Shown here piece by piece: positions 21,679-34,900 of a stretch of DNA of 64,000 nucleotides; within the stretch, counting starts at the first letter, position 1, and every line of letters starts with the position of its first letter. A program made the translations under genes and the position numbers. The stretch is from Aradus depressus (lineage: Eukaryota; Arthropoda; Insecta; Hemiptera; Aradidae), in the NCBI GenBank assembly GCA_963662175.1, contig OY759221.1, positions 38,128,045-38,192,044 on the forward strand, in the 5' to 3' direction. A model generated the notes under the pieces. It was not told where the DNA came from, searched no databases, and saw only the letters and a list, made by a program, of their open reading frames with translations.

Positions 21679-21995
21679 CACTTCTCCCATTTATTTTTTT
21701 ACTTTCTCAAAAAATATTAATTACAAACGTTTCGGGAAGCACTCCCATCATCATTATCTATAATAAATGTATTCTTCATTATTCCTTCTGTCAATCAGAA
21801 TCTTCTTTTTAAACACCTAGTCAAAACACAGTTTCTTACAGCTTTAGATGTTTAAATATAGAAGACTCAATAAATATGTTCTATAAAAAGATTCTGATTG
21901 ACAAAAGGAATAATTTAACTATTAACTATGTTAATACATAAAGGACACAATAATTGGTATTTTTTAAGAAGACAAAAAATAAATGGGAGAAGTGT
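21679..21995. repeat. Inverted-repeat element carrying a hammerhead-like motif
   Basis: CACTTCTCCCATTTATTTTT at the left pairs with the reversed sequence near 21975-21995. An inner pair (ATTCCTTCTGTCAATCAGAA and its reverse near 21887-21913) strengthens the foldback. A related element is at 26.96-27.56 kb. Confidence 0.65.
21723..21757 (-). ncRNA. Hammerhead-like motif, copy 3
   Basis: On the minus strand: ATA, then ATGATGA (first core base changed), extra T, stem II GGGA-loop-TCCC with perfect pairing, GAAA, CGTT, then TGT. The outer AUA/UGU strands pair with one wobble. Confidence 0.35.
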
Positions 21996-21999
21996 TCCA

Positions 22000-22880
22000 G
22001 TAATAGTATATTTTGTATGAATTATGGATCTCCTTACACAACTCAAAAAGTTCTTACATAGAATACTAATAAAACTTTCACACGGGTATAAAAAGTTCTG
22101 TTCATTGAGGAAAGCTAATTTTTAATAAAAATAATTTGAAAGGTATTTTGGGAGGTGTATTTTAAAAATTTCTTTACGTTACTTTTTTGCATTTTATTTT
22201 AAATTTCTTAATTCTTTGGAATTTCCTTATTTTTCTAGTCTCCATACTTTCTTCTACACACTAACTCATGAGGCCACCCCACTGTTAGCCAACTTTCTCG
22301 ATCTCTTAATTCACGAAAACTCGAACACATCATCCTATTTAGTGTAATTTTTTCTACGTAAGAAGTCAATAAAATTTGTGTGAAGATCCTCCATTGTTGG
22401 TAACGTCTTAATAAAGCAATTGGAACAGAAATCGAAGGCTTTCTCATCCTTTTGAATAACTGTTACAAATTTAGTAATTCGTTCTCTATCTGTAACTGGT
22501 TACAAAGTTGAAACTTTTTTATTTAAATAGTTACGTTAAATACCGCCCATCAGTATGCACCATCAGAATTTTATCTCCTGGATATATTCTTCTTGGTGAA
22601 AATATATGGTGACAATTAAGAGTTAACTTACTGTTTTAGGAAAGGTAATAGAACACCGCCCACACATCACAATCCTATTTTACTCACCTTAAGTCTTCCA
22701 ATTGTACAGTTATCAAAAAAATTGTTAATTTCTACTAAAAATATAATGAAATATTTTCACAATGTTAGAAGGGTGAGCATCAGCATAGACAAAACTGAGG
22801 ACTAAGGAGTTTTATTTTTCTAGATAGATTATGACGATAAGTATCTATTTACTTCCGAAAAAAAATCATGGATACAATAG
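22000..22880. other. Intergenic, nothing recognised
   Basis: AT-rich; a 70-codon minus-strand frame near 22235-22447 shows no family motif. Confidence 0.3.
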
Positions 22881-22885
22881 TATAG

Positions 22886-23816
22886 GAAGAGGAAGGGATT
22901 AGGCTTGTGGTCGATAAAACACACTTGTAGAATTTCTGCCAAACTTTCAGCACTGAGTGTACCTTCTTCAGGGTCTATATTGACATATATACATTATCAG
23001 TTTATATATTCTAGAATTGAGTAAAATATGACACTAAAACTAAACCAACAAAATAACTTTTAAAATGTTTACACCAAAACAAACTAAAATAATATACTTA
23101 AACAGAAACAATTCTTGTCCGCGGACCTAAGCACATAAGTCAAAAAATTGATTTTTATTTATTTATTTTAAAACTCAGTCGTACTAAAAACGCATAAGTC
23201 AGTTGCCATCCAATGCCACCTAAACCGGAGATGTTATTTTTCAACTTCGATAATGTCTACGCTCTAAAGATATACTAAAGTACATAAGTTGACTTGAATA
23301 AAACGTATATCATGAGTGAACAAAAAAAATGTAAAACGTGTTCATTCATGATATACCCGTATGTTTCATTTAGTTATACATGTTGTTTATGTTTAGGTAT
23401 AATATTTTAGTTTGTTTTTGTGTAAATAATTTAAAAGTTATTTTGTTGGTTTAGTCACGTTTAGTTTTAGTGTTATATCTTTACTCAATTCTGTCAAATA
23501 TAAACTAACTGATAATGTATGTTTAACATTTTCTGCAGAGATATGGTGAAACACTTAATAAAAAATAAAAATAAAAAAACGTATGTTTAAAATATTCTCA
23601 GTGTTCGTTAAATCGTGGCTGAAGATGGTAGCAATACCGAAAGTATTCCCATATATTATATATATATATTGTGAAATACACAATATCTTAAAAAACATAC
23701 GTTTTTCTTTATTTTTTATTGTATATTTGTTAATCTAGGCACTGAAAATGCACTTTCTGAAACATTGACAGAAATTGTACAAGTTTGTTTTTATCGACCA
23801 CAAGCCTCATCTCTCC
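22886..23816. repeat. Long foldback element
   Basis: GGCTTGTGGTCGATAAAACA at the left end is mirrored by TTTTTATCGACCACAAGCCT at the right. A second inner pair joins 23000-23120 (AAACCAACAAAATAACTTTT) with 23390-23520. The right half holds an extra 150-200 bp with a hammerhead-like motif. A decayed relative on the left arm (minus strand, CTGAAGAAGG) lies near 22965. Confidence 0.65.
23615..23652 (+). ncRNA. Hammerhead-like motif, copy 4
   Basis: GTGG, CTGAAGA, extra T, stem II GGTA-gcaa-TACC (four perfect pairs and a GCAA loop), GAAA, GTATT, C, then CCAT. GTGG pairs with CCAT including one wobble. Stem II sequence differs from copies 1-3, yet pairing is kept. Confidence 0.5.
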
Positions 23817-23819
23817 TCC

Positions 23820-25260
23820 TTCTTATTACATACATCATTGATCACTCCATTCCAATATCGATATATGTATTAGTACATATATATATATATATATATATTT
23901 ATTTATGCAAAATAGATTTTTGGAGGAATATTAATAGGTGTCGTCCTTATGTGTCCCTAAATACAGTCCTTCATGAAGGAATTATCATGTCCACAATCAT
24001 ATAGACGTGAATTTTATTTTTAGTTTTTTGGATTCAGGAAAAGTTTTTCCAAAGAAAACTCAGTATAAAATTTCTGCCAGACTACATAACTTCCTTTATA
24101 AATATTAAGTTTAGCTGGGAAAGTAACAAACTACAATAACTGCAGAACATTAATTAATTGTTTTTAAAAATAATATACGCAGTTTGCTTCCTAATTCTTA
24201 TGTATTATTTTATCTAAATTTGAAAAGCTCCCCTCCTCGGCTCCTGTGATTCCAGTATTTCCAAGCTCCCTTACTCCAAAAAAACAAGACAGTTTTATTA
24301 CACATTTAGTACACAGATATAGTGCAAATTTTACAGAGTGTATATAAATTTAAACATTTATTCTTATTAATAAGAAGATTAATAAATAATTGAATAATTT
24401 AAAAAATGAAAGAGTTTTTTATTATTACTTTTGTTAAACGTTGTTTTGTTTATGTATAAAGAATTTATTTAGAAATGCCAGTTGTAAAAATTACTCTTAA
24501 AGGGAAATGTAACAGGAACTAATGTTAGTTGACGATTTTGTATAATAAATGATTATTGTAAAAATATATATATATTTGTTTGTGTCAAGACAATCCTTAA
24601 TATACCTGTTAAGAATGGAGGTTATATCTGTAAAATGCAATTTGCTGAGATCTTCTTAAAATTACACACTTTCCTGGCTGAACAAATAATGCAATGCAAG
24701 ATGAAATCTTTTGTGAGTAAAGTTGCATCAATGTTTTCAGTATTTAAAGCTATTTCCAGTAATATGCACAAAAGCGGTAGTGCCATTTAAGAAAATTAAA
24801 AAAAAAATCTGAGAAGCACGGTACAACATTCTGAAGGGAATACATTTGCCTACCACAAAACACAATATTGAAGCATGAGAAACGGTTTCGGTTCCATTTA
24901 TTTTAGGTGGACCAGCCTTGATGAGAATGTGAAAGTGCAGCAGAAAACAATTGTAATAAATTAACGAAAATACTTTATTTGCAACATATACATAGGTTCA
25001 ACAAGAAATATAAATACAAACAATAACCTAATAATATGAAATACATACATCAACTAAATAAATATATACAATGACATAATATGGCGAATTCCGGAGGTAT
25101 GCACTACTTTAAATTCATACAAGTTATATCCAAAAAATATTCTTAATTTGAAAATTGTAAACCTTGCAGAGAATAAATATCGATTATTCTGATCATAATG
25201 CTTTTGTTTATAATTTCACTGAAACTTAATGTACCGGTATTTCATAGTTGTTCGTTTTCG
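23820..25260. other. Intergenic, nothing recognised
   Basis: AT-rich sequence with a short AT microsatellite near 23875-23900. No exon, transposase or SINE motif was found. Confidence 0.3.
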
Positions 25261-25264
25261 CAGG

Positions 25265-25585
25265 CTATAACTACCAGGTCCATAATACCTACTAACAGAC
25301 TACTCTTTCGTCACTCTGGTGGACATAAGCCCGATTCTACTGTGGGAGTCCTACATTTTGCCCTACCATAAGCCCGCCCGACCCTACTGTGGGAGTCCTA
25401 CATTTTGCCCTACCATAAATGTATTCAATTACTTTAATATCGCAGAGGTCCATCGTTTAAAATGTGTCATCCGAGAGACGGCATGCTCTAGGTTTTTCAT
25501 CTCCCAGATCGGGTTTCGATCCCACGATCTTAGGCACAGTGAACAACCACGCGCTACAAAAACAGCGTCTCATGTAAATGTTAAC
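25265..25585 (-). mobile_element. SINE family 1, diverged, minus, with internal duplication
   Basis: The reversed tail and CTCTTTCGTCACTCTGGTGG segment are followed by two tandem copies of a 46-bp piece (CTACTGTGGGAGTCCTACAT). Then come the reversed core and a B-box-like GGGTTTCGATCCCACGATCT. It lies just beyond the 3' end of the LRR gene. Confidence 0.75.
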
Positions 25586-25741
25586 ACTATTTCATAGACA
25601 TACAAGTTCACTTGAATATGAGATATCTTGCAATTCACATTCAGTGGAAAGATGTGTTATGTACTTATATTCATTAAAAAAAACATAATTACTGATATGT
25701 ATATAAAATATTAAATATGGCTAACATCCATACAAAGTTTA

Positions 25742-25921
25742 TTAAGGTATTTTTGTTATAATCCAAGGTAATTTTCCAGTACTTTTATAAATCCAATAAT
25801 CATAAACTAACTTACTCAATACAAAAACTATAAGAGAAGCTAAAACTATATTAAGGCAGTCTATTAATGTTAAAAATTCACTGGAAACTCGACAAATGGA
25901 GCTCAGCTTGAGTTCGTTTAT
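25742..25921 (-). CDS. LRR membrane protein, exon 10 (membrane helix and stop)
   Basis: Follows TATTTTTCAG. It has 59 codons and TAA. Residues about 16-40 of the exon (FLTLIDCLNIVLASLIVFVL) form the single membrane helix. The cytoplasmic tail is about 20 residues (YDYWIYKSTGKLPW). On the transcript the stop codon overlaps an AATAAA hexamer. Confidence 0.85.
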   Translation of the reverse strand: MNELKLSSICRVSSEFLTLIDCLNIVLASLIVFVLSKLVYDYWIYKSTGKLPWIITKIP

Positions 25922-28900
25922 CTGAAAAATATAAAGAAATAATTAGTTATTGTGACTCATAACTGGGCTTTAACTAGGAGGTCATATCGCCTACTACCAG
26001 AACGCTCTTTCGTCTCTCTATTGGACATGAGCATGACAACTGTGGAAGTCCTAAATGTTGCCTACCCAGGTTTAGTTAAGTCGTTATAGGTCTTCAATGA
26101 GTAGCTGACATCGGGTACCTTTCTCTTAAATGTATAGTACGCAGTAATTTTTGGAGTAGTCACAGAGAAGGTTCCACCGTAAAGATGTCTTTGACTGGGT
26201 CTTATTTGTACCTATTTCAACAGATAACTAGATATCATACGAGTAAAGGGTAGTTCCAGTTGTGACAAATGTGGAGAAGATGAAACGGCAGCTCACTGGG
26301 CGGATATGATCACAGATGTTTAGATCTTTGGAGTATTCTTATGTTTCTTAAGGAAACTGGGAGACTAGGTATCTTCAGATTCATGTAAGGAAAAGAGCAG
26401 TGGATGCTTAGGTCCCTAGTTGCACGTATCAGCCCATCCAGTATATATGAAGAGATGTGTGGAATAACGGTATAATTCGAAAATCAACGTTTTGAGAAAA
26501 ATTCAGGAACCTAAGTAAAAATTAATTTATATCAATGCTACTCTGCGAAATTTTCGATAATATGATTCTTTAATAGTAAGACAAATAAAAAATTGTATAT
26601 ATACATAATTTGATAAAAAAAATTGATATTTTATTTTTTTGAGTTATACCGTTATTTCAAATATCGAGTGTAAAATATACTGTTTTAGAAACTTTATTGA
26701 ACAAAATAGTAGTTACATTAATAACCAATGTAAAATATATTAGATTGTAATATTTTGAAATGTTTATAACACATTTTTTTAAATTTATTTAACTTCCATT
26801 TTTATGTGTAGGTAGGTGATGGTACTGTTTCTGTTTAGTTGATTTACCACAAAACGGTATAACTCAACTTATACCGATCTTCCACACATCCCCTCATATA
26901 TAAAAATTTACTATTGGGTTATGTAAGCAGATTCTTAATCCATATAATAATATATTATTACAGCAGCGCTTCTCTCATTTATTTTTTTGCTTTATCAAAA
27001 AATAATAATTACAGAAGTTTCAGGAAGCACTCCCATCATCAGTGTCTATAATACAAGTGTTCTTTATGTTCACTATTTTTTCTGTCGATCAGAATCTTTC
27101 TTTTATAAGACATATATCTGTACCTCGGAGGTAAACTGCACTATGTGATAGAAACCCAATTTTACCGCTGAGCGCTTTCAAATTTGGAACTGTCAATTTC
27201 ACCACAATGGCATTAAATTTTCATGCTTTCATAACTACAGTTATTCTAAACCATTCATTGAAATACTCAGGCTGCATTAAAAGATAAATATTTGTATATT
27301 TTTATTGCTTCAAATAAAAAAGCACCAAGTGGACTTAGTTCTGTTTCTCCTCAAATTGACATTAGGGTTAGTGCAGTTTACCAACCTATTATTTTGTAAT
27401 TACTTTAAAAAGGACATGATGCAGTACACCACTAAATAAAGTTCAAAACAGATGAACAACTTAGTGCAAAAAACAGATTTTGGAAAAAAACTGACATACT
27501 GCAGTTTACCTCCGAGGTACAGGTTTAAAGAGGGCGACAAATAAATGGGATGTGATGCTGTAATAATACATATATTAGTACCTGCACATAAACTTTCTGA
27601 GTAACAAATTTTCAATAACTCTTCAGGGACAAAAAAAAAACTCTTCTTTTCAATGTTTACAATCTTGGTGGGAAGTTTAAGAATGCTCATTATTTTGCTG
27701 CTTTCTGTATCTTTCGTAACATTGAAATAATGATATCTTTAAGATTTCAATGAAAAAAAAAAAATTACTTAATTAGTTGTGAGACTGTCGTAACAAGAAG
27801 ACAGAGGTCTCTGTAATATAATGAGTTTGTTTTATACTTATGTACATCTTCAGGGGCCGTACATAATATACTTATTGATCTTTGTAACAGTTTGTGTTAC
27901 GAGCTTCTTGATAAATGTTACATAACTTACTAACTATAATATTTCGCTTTTATTTCACTCGTATTTTAGTCAATAAAAAAGTTAACAATATGAGAGGGGA
28001 GGAGATTTATCGGAAATTGCGTTACGTAACTTTAAACTTCGTTGAATATTATAGGAACCCCCTTTTTTTACTTTCTCTCCTATACGAAGTATAGGCATAG
28101 TTATGTAATCGGTCAAAATTCGATACAGATCTTTCAACAGAAGTTTTTCCACCTTTTGATTTCAAAAATGAAAAAAAAAAAAAAAAATGCTGTATATTTG
28201 TGTGTATGTGAAAATAACTCCCGACAGAATGAATATATCAACACGAAATTTTATATGTGTATCCAGAATCCTCTATTGACGACACCTGTTGATTTTCAGT
28301 CAAATCGGACAAAGTGGAGTGGGGGATTAGGGGGAGGCTTAACACAAAAACTCTAATAACTGCCGTTGTAATGAATTTATTGACATGAAACTTCATATGT
28401 AAATTCAAAGCCCTCTAAGGACAACACCTAATGATTTTCAGTCAAATTGACCAAGGGGGAGAGGGGAGACTTAACACAAAAACTCAAATAACTGCCGTTG
28501 AACTGAAGTTTCAAAGTTTCAGCGGAATCAGACAAAGAGGAAGAGGAAACAGAGAGGGGCTCAACTCAAAAATACCAATGAATTCTTAGGATTGAGAAGT
28601 CACTATGTGAGTCTAATATTGAGTTTTAGCCCAAACGATCGATTGGTATTGGAGGGAGAGCGAAAACTTAATTGATTAAGTCTTGCTGGGCAAGTACATT
28701 GCCCGTGATTCACCGAACACTTTTTTTTTTATTTTATCTCGTCCGATAGCTCCGAGGGCGCCGGCAGCTCAGTGATATGCGTGCTTGACTTCTGAGCTCA
28801 ATAATGTGGGTTCGAAACCCGACCTTATCTGGGAGGTAAAATAAACTTAAGCACGCCGTCCTTCGGATGGGACGTTAAGCGATGGTCCCGAGCCTGTACG

Positions 28901-31900
28901 ACGTCAGGTACTCGTTAAAGACCCCTAGAAACCCGACCGAGGCCCTTAGTTTATTTTATCTGGGAGGTAAAATAAACTTAAGCACGCCGTCCTTCGGATG
29001 GGACGTTAAGCGATGCTCCCGAGCCTGTACGACGTCAGGTACTCGTTAAAGACCTTACTATTTGAGCTCCACTTTCTTGACAATAAAAATTATTTTTACG
29101 ACATACCACCTATATAGGCTATAAGATACCGCTGTAAGATATCATCGCTTATTGATAACACAAAATATATACAATTCAATGAGCTGACCACGTTATTATT
29201 ATATGTTATTCCTTTGAGGTACAGCATTCAAGGAATAGATAATTAAAATACACAATTTCTTTGTCAAACTTCACTATAATATAGTAAAGTTTGACAAAGA
29301 AATTAAGTATTTTAATTAAGCTCCATTCTAGGAATAGATAATTTCTATATTCTCTATATTATAGAGAATTTAGAAATTATCTTTTTCCTAGAATGGGGAG
29401 CTTCACAAAGTAAATCTGGAAACCATAAATTACAGGATTCAAGTTCAATTCTATATTACTATACTATATTATAATAACCCGTAACTGCAAAAAGGCAGTT
29501 CTACAAAGTATATTACTTCTCCAACTATACAAAGTAAATCTGGAAACCATAAATTACAGGATTCAAGTTCAATTCTATATTACTATACTATATTATAATA
29601 ACCCGTAACTGCAAAAAGGCAGTTCTACAAAGTATATTACTTCTCCAACTATACAAAGTAAATCTGGAAACCATAAATTACAGGATTCAAGTTCAATTCT
29701 ATATTACTATACTATATTATAATAACCCGTAACTGCAAAAAGGCAGTTCTACAAAGTATATTACTTCTCCAACTATACAAAGTAAATCTGGAAACCATAA
29801 ATTACAGGATTCAAGTTCAATTCTATATTACTATACTATATTATAATAACCCATAACTGCAAAAAGGCAGTTCTACAAAGTATATTACTTCTCCAACTAT
29901 ACAAAGTAAATCTGGAAACCATAAATTACAGGATTCAAGTTCAATTCTATATTACTATACTATATTATAATAACCCGTAACTGCAAAAAGGCAGTTCTAC
30001 AAAGTATATTACTTCTCCAACTATACAAAGTAAATCTGGAAACCATAAATTACAGGATTCAAGTTCAATTCTATATTACTATACTATATTATAATAACCC
30101 ATAACTGCAAAAAAGGCAGTTCTACAAAGTATATTACTTCTCCAACTATACAAAGTAAATCTGGAAACCATAAATTACAGGATTCAAGTTCAATTCTATA
30201 TTACTATACTATATTATAATAACCCATAACTGCAAAAAAGGCAGTTCTACAAAGTATATTACTTCTCCAACTATACAAAGTAAATCTGGAAACCATAAAT
30301 TACAGGATTCAAGTTCAATTCTATATTACTATACTATATTATAATAACCCATAACTGCAAAAAAGGCAGTTCTACAAAGTATATTACTTCTCCAACTATA
30401 CAAAGTAGCCAGTGTGTGTTCATGAACAAAACAACTCTCAATAGAATAAATGTATCGATATGAAATTGTTTTATGTGTTTCCAGAACCCTATAAGGGGAG
30501 ATTAACACAAATACTCTAATAACTTTAGATAGTAATGAACGTTGACACAAAATTTAGTATGAGGATTCAGAAGCCCTTATGTAAGTCAACTGTTGATTTT
30601 CAGCCAAACCGGTCATTTGGTTTTAGAGGCAGAGCAAAAACTTATTTGATTAATTCATGCAGGGGAAATTCATTGCTGATGATTTTTTTTCAGTTATTGA
30701 GATCTCGTTTCGCTCAAAGGTAATACATTCCTAAATGTGCTTTATTTTATGTTGATTAAACAAAATTTTTGTTTGCATATCCGAGGTGTTTCAAATTTGT
30801 AGAAAAATCCCTATTTTGCTTTTTATTATTTGAATTTTGCAGATATATCGAATTACACCGACCTGTCTCACAAAATCATCAAATTTTCAGAGATTCGAAA
30901 AGTGTGAGGAATTCCGTGTACTGAATTGAAATTACTCACATCCATAGCCTCTTTAAACTGAGTGTTTTCTTCAAACTTTTGTCTATAAACAACAATTTAC
31001 CTTTTTCATAGAATTATCATCATTTTCGTCAAATGCACATTTCACGTCGTCAACATCCACAATCACATCGTAATATTTTACAAGAAGTTCCTGTAGAAAA
31101 AAAAAAAAAAAAAAAAACATATATACGTTGGGTAACTCAGTAGAAATTAGTCAGAAGCTTGTTTTCCTAATTTTTTTTGTTGAATTTTCAGCTCTTATCT
31201 GTATAATAAATAAAAACAAAGAACTAGCTCTCACCAAGTCATCAAATTTCAAGAGATTCAGAAAGTGCGTAGAATTTCATGTGCTGAGTTAAAATATACA
31301 CATAAAGTGTACCGGTTGTTGCTTACGCCTTTGTTACCCAAAGTTACCGCCATGTATATATTTTTTTGGAATTAGACAACATAAAAGTTAAATAGGTTCT
31401 TTGTTTTTATTTATTTATTTTATTATGTTTCCACTATGTCGACACAAATCGCAGAAATGTATTCGAACATTCTTATCTGTATAGATAAATAATAGGAGGG
31501 AGCCGGTAACTCAGAGGCGAGCCTACAGTGGTCAAGATCAAGGGTTCAAAACCCGGACGAGATCCTCAGGGTTTTTATCTGGAAAGTGGAAAAACCAAGA
31601 GCACATGTCCTTCGAATGGGACGTTAAGCTAACCTAGGTGAATAAACCGGAGTAGACAAAATTTAGAACTCCCAGAGAAGAGTCAGGCTCATGTCCATTG
31701 TAGGCGATATGTAATAGCGATAGTAAAAACCCGGGCATGAGCGCAATAACTAACTATGAATAGTGTATGAAACGAGATTTTGTCTGTACACTGTTTTGTT
31801 TGATCGGAAATCCGTGCCATGTTATATAGAAGCTTTAGAGACCAATATTCAATTACTGTAGTATGTTTCAGCTTCACAGGAAAACGACCGAATTCGCAGT

Positions 31901-34900
31901 GTCTTTCTAATTTCGTCCAATGTAAAATGAGTGCCAACTCTTCAACGGTTAGAGAGTATTTCAAGGATGGTCCAACTCAGGATATAGGCAACGTGGCATC
32001 TCAAAACGTTGAACGGGAAGGAGGCGTTGTGAGGATCTCAAAACGAAAAATGAGTGCTAGCTATTTAACGGTTAATCAGATATTCATGAAATTTCAAATG
32101 TATCATCCTTTTAAGCCCGCCACTATATGAACGAGAGGGGAGTTATGAAGGAGCAAAGCATAAAATTACTGACATCTCTTTAACGCCTGATCAGAGTTCC
32201 ATAAAATTTTACACGTAGTGTCCTCAAACATTACTAACCGGGCAATCTCGAGTCTACTACTTATAAAATTAGTTTATAATATAACCTACAATCCCTTAAA
32301 TAGATTAATAAAAATAATTTATTTTTTGAGCTACTTCTGTAGATAGTTCTATTGTTTTGATTTAACCTCTTAAATTACTCACATGCGGGCAGAAAGCAGG
32401 AGCTCTCTACAGCCTATTTAAGCCCCTACGACCACCACATAAGCACTAAATATAAAGTTCCAGCACTATCAACTCGCTAATCATCAAAATTAGATTTTAG
32501 TTTCTGGAATCAATTTCAAAAAGATATCTTCTTCACTTGATATTTCTAATAGCTATTTTTAATATTTTAGATTTAGAGACATCCTCTTGTTATGATATTT
32601 CTTTATTATTTTTTTTTTTTATTATATTATTTACTGAAAAATTGAAATGTTAAAATTACCTTAAAACTTGGCGTAAAGGAACAATCACATGACCAAGGAT
32701 TGTTGCCAAAATATATTTTGATTATTTGAGAGTTTTTCCTAAATCCATTTTCCAGGACAAATGTGGGAAACTATAAACAAATATTATTCATATAAGTGAA
32801 TATTTACATATTAAATACAAAATAAACATATGTTGAGTTGGGGGGAAAATTGAAATTTCGTGGGTAGTCCTGCTGAAGAATAATTAAATATAATCAAATT
32901 AAATATTTTCATATGAATAAGGGTTCTGTTTTCACCTTCGAACTTTAAAAAGAAATAATGGATAACCTTACCGAGGAAAGTTTGTTGGATCGAAGACTGA
33001 AAACCCTGAATTTGGTCAACCAATCTGAACCTTCCAAAACGTCAATATTACGTATTGAATTATTGTCAAAATAAATGTCAAATATCTCCTGGTAGGTTGG
33101 GTTTATCGCCAAGAATCTTATGTCTGAGATCTGAAATTCAATATTACTGGTACACTAAGAAATCAATGCATTTAAATCAGAGTAGAAGAGAAAGCACATA
33201 AAATATAGGAATTTGTTCTTAGAAATTATAAAAATTACTAAATAACTTTATAAGGAGATTCTGAATATGCAATAATATCGATGGTCCCTAAGAAGAAAGT
33301 CGTTATTCAGAAAGCGCGTCAATAACATACAGAATTCGAATAGTTGGTCAATAAGGTCGTAATTTAGAGGAAAAATCAATGAGATCAACAATCACTGAAA
33401 ATATAATTTTGTTTTTTTCTAAATCACTTATGATAAATAAAAAGTGTCTCGATTAATCGTGGTTTTCATTTATCCGTGCGACCTCTCCCTCCCATTACCC
33501 CGGATAATCGAGACTCTTCTCTACTCGAAAACCTTAATAATTGCTTATGAAATGACATATCGAGATGAAATGTTATGCGCATTCAATAAGTACGATATCC
33601 ATATATTTTCAAAGAAATCAGACGAAGTGGGCGGAACAGAGGAGATCACCTCAAGTCAAAACCCCAAATAACTGTCGATGCATCGAATCTACCATTCTCC
33701 AAACTTTCGTTATTACTATGCATATAATAAACATTTAGAAGTTACAGCATCATACAATAAATTATTGTGTTAACTTTATTCGATAGATCAATTAGATATT
33801 ATAAATAATTGTATCACTAGCAGATAATAATAAACATTTTTCTTACTCTGAAGGTGTTGCCAACCCGTAATTTTGTCTTACATATCTTCAATAATGAAAA
33901 CAAAATAGTCCACCATATCCCAAACCAAAGGACAATACCACTACAGAGTACAGAAGACAGTAACGACAAAGCCATGGTTCCACCCACACAGTAAGACACT
34001 GACGACTAAACAAGTCATATATTTGACACAACTGAGAACCGGACATGCCAGAACAAACAAATACTTACATCTATTCAAAATAAAACCATCCCCCAACTGT
34101 GAACACTGCAATGAGACTGAGGACGTAATCCACATTTTCACTAAGTGCAAAAAGTACGACAACCAGAGACAACATGAGACACTACTATCCAACGAAAACA
34201 CATTTATTCAAACACTAGCTAACATTAATAACATAGAAAACGTTAACAAACTCATTAAATTTATTACCAAATCAAAAATAGAATTGTAACAAGAAGATAA
34301 ATAGACTACTACATACTCGCTCCGGCTTTATTGGACTACAATTAGTCTTACGGTAAAAAAAAAAAAAATAGTCCACCAATGCACCCCTTAAAAAAATGTT
34401 TTTTTTTTGTTTGGCCATTTTATTTATATTATTTATATTTATTATTTTGGCCTTATGTTCGTTGCATATTAGCCATGTCACAGAGTTCTACCTACGAAAT
34501 AAAACTTATTCCCGGACGGGATTCAAACCCGCAAACCATGGTGAGACCATGCGCCCAAAGCCTACCATGGCCCCCTTTAAAAAAAAATGTTAAAACCAGT
34601 GTATACGTACGTACATTGTTGTTGTTTAGTATGAGGCGGGTGGCGTTGGAAGGTACATATCTGGGTAGGTGCTGAAGCCCCACGCCACTACAGTTGACTG
34701 TGATGAGAGGGACTAGGTACTGAAGAGAGGTAGACCAAACCACGTTGTCCAGGACACACCTGCATCGCCCCATCTCCATGTTGTGGCACTCCTGCTCCAA
34801 ATTCTGTAACATTTTAAATAATTATTGAAATTTAGAAAATAAATACATTTTCAATACTGCTAAATTTGCAACAAACTATACATTTATATGTCAGGCGCCA

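Noticed and set aside
22955..22999. Ninth hammerhead-like site (minus strand, CTGAAGAAGG...GAAAG)
   Set aside because: The core words are present, but stem II and stem I do not pair convincingly, so it was left out of the set of eight.
28075..28100. loxP-like palindrome TATACGAAGTATA
   Set aside because: It is the head of the interspersed family R. The spacer and second arm do not match a recombinase site, and there is no recombinase gene.
29398..30410. CRISPR-like array
   Set aside because: Repeats are directly adjacent without unique spacers, the DNA is animal, and the unit is 120 bp.
34379..34675. 98-codon plus-strand frame with PGRDSNPQTM
   Set aside because: It lies over SINE family 2 and the antisense of LRR exon 6. 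The peptide phrase comes from the SINE B-box region and recurs at 53.0 kb.
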